Position numbers and translations under genes: made by a program. The notes beneath the pieces were generated by a model, which saw only the letters and a list, made by a program, of their open reading frames with translations, was not told the DNA's origin and searched no databases. From Uranotaenia lowii (Eukaryota > Arthropoda > Insecta > Diptera > Culicidae), in assembly GCF_029784155.1 (NCBI RefSeq), contig NC_073693.1:156488848-156552847 (forward strand): 64,000 nt of DNA, given 5' to 3'. Below, piece by piece: positions 57,961-64,000 of this stretch (position 1 is the first letter of the stretch; every line of letters begins with the position of its first letter).

Positions 57961-58810
57961 ACAAGTTTGTTGTTTATTTCATTTGCAGAAAATAAAATGT
58001 CAGCAGGTTAAAAAGTAAAGCATCAAAAAAAAATTATTCTAAATAGTAGAACCTTTAATGTATCCTGCAAAATTTCATCTAAAATTGTCACCTTCACCTT
58101 AGCCTTTGATAACAGTTTTGTACTCTGGCCTCAGAAATTTGAAATATGATCATAAACAATAAATTTAGGATTAAATTACTAATCCATAAATCAAAACTGA
58201 TTTTTTTATGGACATTTTATTTGACATTCAGGTCCAAACTCAATTTCAATTTGTGATTTATAATTTGATTTGAGCCCTTTGAAGCCAAAGGGGCTTAAGT
58301 GACAAAATGAAAAAAATCGAGATACCCATCTAGAACGAATCCTTGATTGTCAAACATCATATGCTATTTTAATTATAATTTTATTCCCCTTTTTTCTTAT
58401 GTTTGGATCTAGTTGAAAAAATCCTGCTAACTGAAAATTACTTTTTGAATGGAGCCAAAAGGGGTATGAGTGCAGCACTTATAGTAATTTACTTATACCC
58501 CTTCCAGCAAGAAGTGTTTTTTCCATCGGGACGAGAAAAAGTGGAATTTAATTTGCCTTTGAAAAGTAAATCATGTTTGAAAATTCACTATCAACAGTTA
58601 ATCATTTCATTGCATTTAGTTATAATTATAGTGAAAAAATATTATCAAATTTGGTATTTTTTCCCAATAAATTCCTGATTTCTGGTCATAATTATATGGA
58701 GTATGCCACAAATTTAGGGCTAGTGCTTCTTTCTCGAAATCAGCTATTATGCACTTATAATTCTTTGTCTCCAAGCGCCTCATTTCGAATTAAAATTTGT
58801 GTTTTTTAGT
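57961..58810. other. AT-rich spacer
   Basis: The frame at 58403-58678 is unrecognised. GCCAAAGGGGCTTAAGTG near 58283 and GCCAAAAGGGGTATGAGTG near 58454 are related phrases and may belong to a small repeat. Confidence 0.4.
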
Positions 58811-58817
58811 AAAGTAT

Positions 58818-59253
58818 TGAATTTTTCGATACAAAATTACTTGATTTATGAGTTTTGTGCAATAATGTACTATGAAATTTTATTGTATGCAAGCTTGCAT
58901 GTAATTTATTACAATTTATTATCCCCCCCCTTGAGATGATCCAACTCCGAGTGACAAAAGAAGGATTTGAAATTTGTTCTGGCCTAAATGAAAATGTAAA
59001 AAGAATACCCAAAGATTCTGATCAGCAGCGGCTCGTTAAAATGATATATATCGCCAAAATAAGGCCGGAATAAATTTTAAATCCTTTTTTTGTCACTCGG
59101 ATTTAGAATCTCGCAAGGGAGGGGGGGGATAATAAAAAATAATGCAAAAAACTGATAAACTGGAATAAGTTGCACGAAATCTTGTATGCAACAAAACTGC
59201 ATACTATATCATTGCACAAAACCTGTAAATTAAGTAATTTTTTATCGAAAAAT
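58818..59253. repeat. Foldback repeat with C/G-run in the arms
   Basis: Arms (about 58818-58995 and 59060-59253) are diverged inverted copies. Both contain a C9/G8 run next to AATTTATTAT-like sequence and TTGTCACTCGGA-like sequence. Confidence 0.75.
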
Positions 59254-59600
59254 TAAACAAAATCAATAGCATAAAGGGTGATAAAACTTCCATCTTCCAC
59301 AATTTGTTTTTTTAATTTTGTAATCTATTAGATATTTGATATTTTGTTTCGAAATTTCCATCGAATAATTGAAACTTTATTTATTCCCTTCTTCGGTAAT
59401 TTTTTAAATTTCGAAGGGGTGAAAAAAGAAGAAATTGATCAATTATCAAATGGAGTTAACGTGCAAAATCTAAAGGAAAAGTAATCTAAGAATTTTAATG
59501 GATTTGGATTTGGAGGGGAAGGGGGGTTGTTGTATCTAAAATTATTTTAAATGGCGGGACGTAATATTTAAACGGTCCTGGACTGGAAAAACATGACTCT
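59254..59600. other. AT-rich spacer
   Basis: Nothing supported apart from short purine-rich runs near 59510-59525. Confidence 0.4.
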
Positions 59601-59601
59601 T

Positions 59602-59904
59602 AGAGCAAGTTCACTGGTGTTGGGAAAAAGTGGTAGAAATTTTGTCACTATAAGCATATTTTGAAAATTTTGCCATGCAAAAACATTTTCTAGATCTGTG
59701 GCCTTCAAATTTTTTACCAACACGTGCTGTAGTTTCGCTTGCTGTGATGCAAAAATAGCAATATTTCTATCACTTACGGCTGAAATAGAAACAGTACTGT
59801 AAAAAAAAACACCGCCCGAAGATCTTGAAAACATTTTTGCATGGTAAAATTTTAGAAATGTCAAAATTTCTTCCACTTTTTCTCAACACCAGTGAACATA
59901 CTCT
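59602..59904. mobile_element. 303-bp MITE
   Basis: The left end AGAGCAAGTTCACTGGTGTT is inverted at the right with a few changes; inverted similarity extends about 43 bp through GGAAAAAGTGG. The target duplication was not resolved. The minus-strand frame at 59568-59876 is MITE sequence. Confidence 0.83.
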
Positions 59905-60592
59905 TTTGTAATGTGGAATAAATTGAAATGTACAGTAAACTGATTACTTTGATTACCGGGGTAACTTTGATCAATATGAAAGTTTTCAATATAATTGTCA
60001 ACAACTGAGTCTTATGTTTAAATATCTTAAAACTGTTTGTCTATGTTTGAAAGCCTTTGGAAATTTTTGCTGTTATTAAAAAAGTTATTTCAAAATCTTT
60101 AAATGAAATGAAATCGTAGCACTTGGAAGATAACTGGTATTTTTCGTGAAAGTTTTTTTTGTTCTTTGTGAATAGTTTAAGTGTTATTTTAGTTGTCAAA
60201 TCAGGGCCAAGTTTTGAAGAGCAAGACTGTCTAGGACAAATATCTAGGACCCCTATCTTATGGTTCAGTTTTTAGAAAAGGAGAAAAAAGGAGGGCCTAA
60301 GTAATTGAATGATTGTAAAATTTCATTTGTTTTTGTTGCTTCCAAATTTTTTTTATAATAATAGCCTCTAAATGTATGCAGCATCATTGTCATCTTTCGA
60401 TTAGAAATGTTTTCGAAAGAAAACATAAAAAATAGTTCGCTCTTCACCAAAAATTACTAGGATTGATGTTTTATGTCTTCTCTGAGGTGTATCGCGTCAC
60501 GTTGAAATGGAGCATTATTATCAAAGATTTCAAAGCATAACATACGTTTTGAATACCTTATAACTTGTTTCCTATATGATAGCAATGGTTCT
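59905..60592. other. AT-rich spacer
   Basis: ATTACCGGGGTAACTTTGATC near 59955 looks like a lone MITE motif. No gene. Confidence 0.4.
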
Positions 60593-60596
60593 TTAA

Positions 60597-61336
60597 GGGA
60601 GGGGGGGGGGGGGGGGGGGGGGGGTAGGGTCTAACACTTTCAAAAAATCGTTTTTTTTATTTTCTTATTGTAAAACATTTCAAGAATGTTGTGTCGAATT
60701 TTCAAGTCAATTGAAGCAAAACTGTAGAAATTATAGGTCTTTATCTCCTCCTATCTAATACTGCAAGAAAGCAAGAGCAGAAACTTCAAACGCGTTTTTC
60801 TCGAAAGCACATTTTTAAAGTCCGTAGACATCGTCATTTGAAAACTACTTATCCAATTCTTTTCAAATTTGGAACATATTTTCTACATATGAAATACCAG
60901 ACCCCAACGTTTTTCTTTTTTTTTTACTTTGAGGAGATTTTACAGATAAAAAATGGCGGATTTTTTCGTGAAAAATCGTAGTTTTTACTTGAAACAGACA
61001 GAAAAATTTCATACAAAATTTTTTAAGTTAAATAAAAACGTTGGGGTCCAGAAAAACATCTATTGAAAATATTTTGCTCTGATTTTTTGACTTCAGATGA
61101 TTCTGTGCAGAGGTAGTGTCCACCGCAAATCCTGTTTTCTTAAAGGCATCCTCAAAAGTGCTCCGTCACCGGCTCATTTTTCAATATTTTTCTACGAAAA
61201 AATTACTAAATGTTCTTTTAACAATGCTTTGTATAATGCAAAAAATTTGAATACATTTGTTTGAACGATAGCTCTAAAATCGTGAAAATGGTGTTTTTTA
61301 ACCCGTTAGACCCTACCCCCCCCCCCCCCCCCCCCC
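60597..61336. mobile_element. TTAA element with homopolymer G/C ends
   Basis: After TTAA (60593-60596) comes GGGA, then 24 consecutive G, then TAGGGTCTAAC. At the right GTTAGACCCTA is followed by 21 C and TTAA (61337-61340). The interior is AT-rich and non-coding. TTAA flanks point to piggyBac- or Kolobok-type mobilisation. Run lengths may be affected by sequencing. Confidence 0.88.
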
Positions 61337-61340
61337 TTAA

Positions 61341-61800
61341 AGTTTAGCATAGTTAGACTACATAGAAAATATAATCAATTTAAATAATAAATGAAAAAAA
61401 AACAAATGTGAAAAAAGTCATAAGTGCCATAAATTTATTTATAAATTCAATACAAGAGACAGGAAAAGTTCATTCATTGGAACAGCAAGTTTGAGTTATA
61501 GATTTTGTAGTATCGGTACATTCGTAAAAAAATCTCGCAACACATAACTCGCTCAAGTCGATCTCAAGCATCAAAGACACATTTTCAATAATTCACTTCT
61601 TATGATTTCAGTTCCTGTGAATTCAGGGGATCGTTTTCCGATGGGAAAAATCCCAGGTCCGTAAAATCCCTTCCCATAATCCCTCTAAAAACCTACGTTC
61701 ATGATTAATGAAATCGATTCAGAAAAAAATTGGTAATAGTAGGAAAAAGCGTGAAAACTTACAGCGACTGGAAAATTATTGCACTATTATTACACATTTA
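61341..61800. other. AT-rich spacer
   Basis: No feature supported. Confidence 0.4.
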
Positions 61801-64000
61801 TTTTTCATATCTCTTTATGGACTTTTCAGCACTCTCTCCAACAGGGGGAAGCCTTTCGAGACAGCAGCAGCAGCAAATCGCGTTTGGTCGGTTACGGCTC
61901 TTTGGTGATGATGCTGCTGCTAACAACCACCTTCCCGGTTTTCCCTGTTTCCGCTCACTTGCACTTACTTTTTGGCTTGCTCTCGTCCTCGAGAGGAAAC
62001 AAAACTTGAATAAGAGGGGGGAAAAGCCAGCAAATCACACACTTTCATGAACATATAAGAGAGCACCCGGGCTGCTGCTGAATGGTTGAAATAGCACTTT
62101 TTTCCTCTTTTTTGATTTTGCCTTAACACACTTGGCTTTCCCTTTTTTTAGAACGATATTTTTCTTTTTTGAAATTTGCACACACACTCACTGGGGAACG
62201 CTTTTCGCTTATGATTTGTGATTTCTTTGATATAATTTTTTCCTGGTTGTAGTTTTTTTCTGTGGCTCCAATCTTCTTCGAGTGGAAAACTGCTTCCTCA
62301 ACAATTTTCCATATGTTGCTTCCAGAAAAGAGCAGGAAAGAGGAAAATTTCACAAACTCTTACACACCAATGGCAAGCACATTCACTTATACACCGGGGA
62401 TCGGAAAAACCTCAATTCTGGCAAACGGAATGCCCGACTTTGGCCTCGTGTTATTTATGGGCTGTTTTTTACGATTATATTTCTCAACTCATTAATATTT
62501 TTCCCGAAACACACTGTGTGGGAAGGTTAGTAACACTTGGAGGAACGTCGAAAGGCGGGAACTAATTTCTCTCGACCGCCGAAATTGCCCCGTTCCGAGG
62601 TGGCTTTTGCGGTGAACCCCAGAACTGAAAAACCTGTCCCCTTTGACTTGGGTTGGCCAATCGAAGAAGAAGGGCGCAGGAAATGTTTATTGTGTTGTTG
62701 TGCAACTATTATTAGAAATTATTGCACTCGAGCACGATTTTCCAATATTACAAGTTAGCTGGGGTAGGTATCGTTTGGCCGACGAGTTCCGGCTACCCGA
62801 AAGTCTCCGGAAAGTGGAAACCGGCGAAAAAAAACTCAGTTGCTGAGAAGTCGAAATTAAAGCGCGGAAGTTTCGATACTTCGAAGAATCGGGACGTGCC
62901 TCTCCACAATCAACACTCTATCACTTCGTGAGGCTCGATTCTAGCGGCCCGCGATATGCACAGCACACACAAGACACGGAAACCGATGAGCGGCGAAGGA
63001 TTCCGGAAGTGAACGTAGTAAATCTATCATAAAAATTCCAGCGCACTATTCGAGAAATTCGAGAGAAAAGAAATTCACGTCCGTTCGATTTCGTGTTTTG
63101 CTTTCGTTCGGTCCAATTTTCCCGGTGGCTCTAGGCGGGGAGGAAAACAATAAAACTTTCACCGATCCTTCAGACTCAACTTTTTGGATTTTTTTCCGAA
63201 GTTGGGGGAGACTCTTCCACGTGTCTCCGTTCCAGAGATGCGATGACTCAATCCCGTCCGTTGAACAATCGAAATCGAGTCAATCTTTTTCCACTTTATT
63301 TCGGATTTTTTTTTCTGGAGCACTCTGGCAAAATAAAACTTCCTCCGGGCTAGTGTCCTTTCCCAGAAACTTCCGGCCAAGGCAAACTTCACTCAACACG
63401 TAAACTTTAAATTAAATTTGTATTTTCGTCCCAGGCAGTTGTGTTTTTTTGTCGGACTCACTTTTCTTTTAAATTCTTCCTTGGGCGCTCATATACCTTC
63501 CGAACGAAACCGGCTGGAGGGAAAAGGCAATTCTTCTTATTGTTCTCGGCAAATTAAAGAAACAGGACAAGAAAATCAATTTTCACATCTAAACTTTGCT
63601 TTTCGCTGGGGCACTCGCGCTTTGACTCTCGCACACACATACAAAACAGTCTTTGGGATGTTTTTCGTTTTTTTTTTCTGTTTTGCCCAACTTTTCCCGT
63701 CCAATGTCGCGGCACCGAGAGCGAGCTACTTTAAGGTTTAAAGATATCGAATAGTGCAACAATTCCGCCAACCTCCACACGTTTCGCGTTTCGGTTCAGC
63801 TTTGTTTTGATATTCGTGCGGGGGGAAAGGTGGCTTCAGAACTCTTCCAGAGTTTAACTTCAAGTGTCCTTTGAAAGGATAACAGTGATAACAACTCTCC
63901 TCACGTGCGGTGCTTGATATTTCCCTGGGAGCCTTTCTTAGAAGGTGCTCGCGCGGACCAACAGGAAGGGAACAATACACGCACTTCAAACACCGAGAAC
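61800..64000. other. Low-repeat, GC-richer island; possible promoter/5' UTR
   Basis: This is the longest stretch without repeats. It has a (CAG)n run at 61863-61876 and many overlapping frames on both strands, none with a known domain. Read on the minus strand, 64000-63000 has the look of a dipteran 5' UTR (AAGTGCGTGTATTG, GTGTGTGCGAGAGTC, GC-richer, purine-biased), so a gene leaving the window may start here. No start site, TATA box or splice donor could be fixed. Confidence 0.3.

Noticed and set aside
61863..61876. CAG run as evidence of a coding exon
   Set aside because: CAG runs are common in insect UTRs and regulatory DNA, and no frame through it has other support.

Overview
The window looks like AT-rich repeat-dominated DNA from an insect, most likely a dipteran and plausibly a mosquito. 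That is an inference from the mix of repeats: TA- and TTAA-flanked MITEs, foldback elements, Tc1-like relics, non-LTR retrotransposon fragments and a tRNA-derived SINE. I see no bacterial operons, no rRNA, no intact tRNA gene and no CRISPR array. No host protein-coding gene could be recognised. Nearly all short open frames lie inside repeats or read through AT-rich spacer. The window is probably intergenic or a very large intron.

Layout. 0-9 kb holds two copies of one repeat family (A) carrying younger insertions: a 1.0-kb TA element at 132, a GGGGA-ended element at 1837, and at 6092 a Transib-like element that itself contains a TTAA MITE. 9-13.3 kb is GC-richer, low-repeat DNA split by a 2.75-kb foldback element (9787-12533). 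14.2-19.9 kb holds a TA foldback element, a Penelope-like scrap, a second larger foldback copy (15294-19146) with two nested insertions, and a broken Tc1 transposase. 20.5-21.9 kb is a second GC-richer island. 22.7-27.4 kb holds a CACTA-ended foldback, a small GC-rich MITE and a 2.5-kb TA element with a nested TTAA MITE. 27.5-34.3 kb is a CR1/L2-like LINE split by a 4.86-kb TIR element, which carries a TTAA MITE, an exon-like GC-rich block and a SINE. 35.2-39.3 kb is a minus-strand LINE relic split next to its catalytic motif by a TA MITE holding another TA MITE. 40.3-42.1 kb is a nearly perfect 1.8-kb hairpin. 42.1-43.6, 51.3-52.6 and 61.8-64.0 kb are further low-repeat, GC-richer islands. 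Between them lie LINE, MITE and hairpin relics, including a second Transib-like element (56497-57912) and a TTAA element whose ends are long G/C runs (60597-61336).

How the parts relate. The coding remnants are transposon machinery: LINE reverse transcriptase and endonuclease pieces and a Tc1 transposase. All are broken and none should be active. The many non-coding TIR elements would depend on transposases encoded elsewhere. Because several insertions can be compared with empty copies of the same target inside this window, the order of insertion can be read directly. The features most worth follow-up are the long near-identical hairpin at 40.3-42.1 kb (possible double-stranded RNA source), the palindrome arrays at 10.6-12.0 and 15.6-18.8 kb that contain YY1/Pho-like motifs, and the exon-like block inside the 4.86-kb TIR element.
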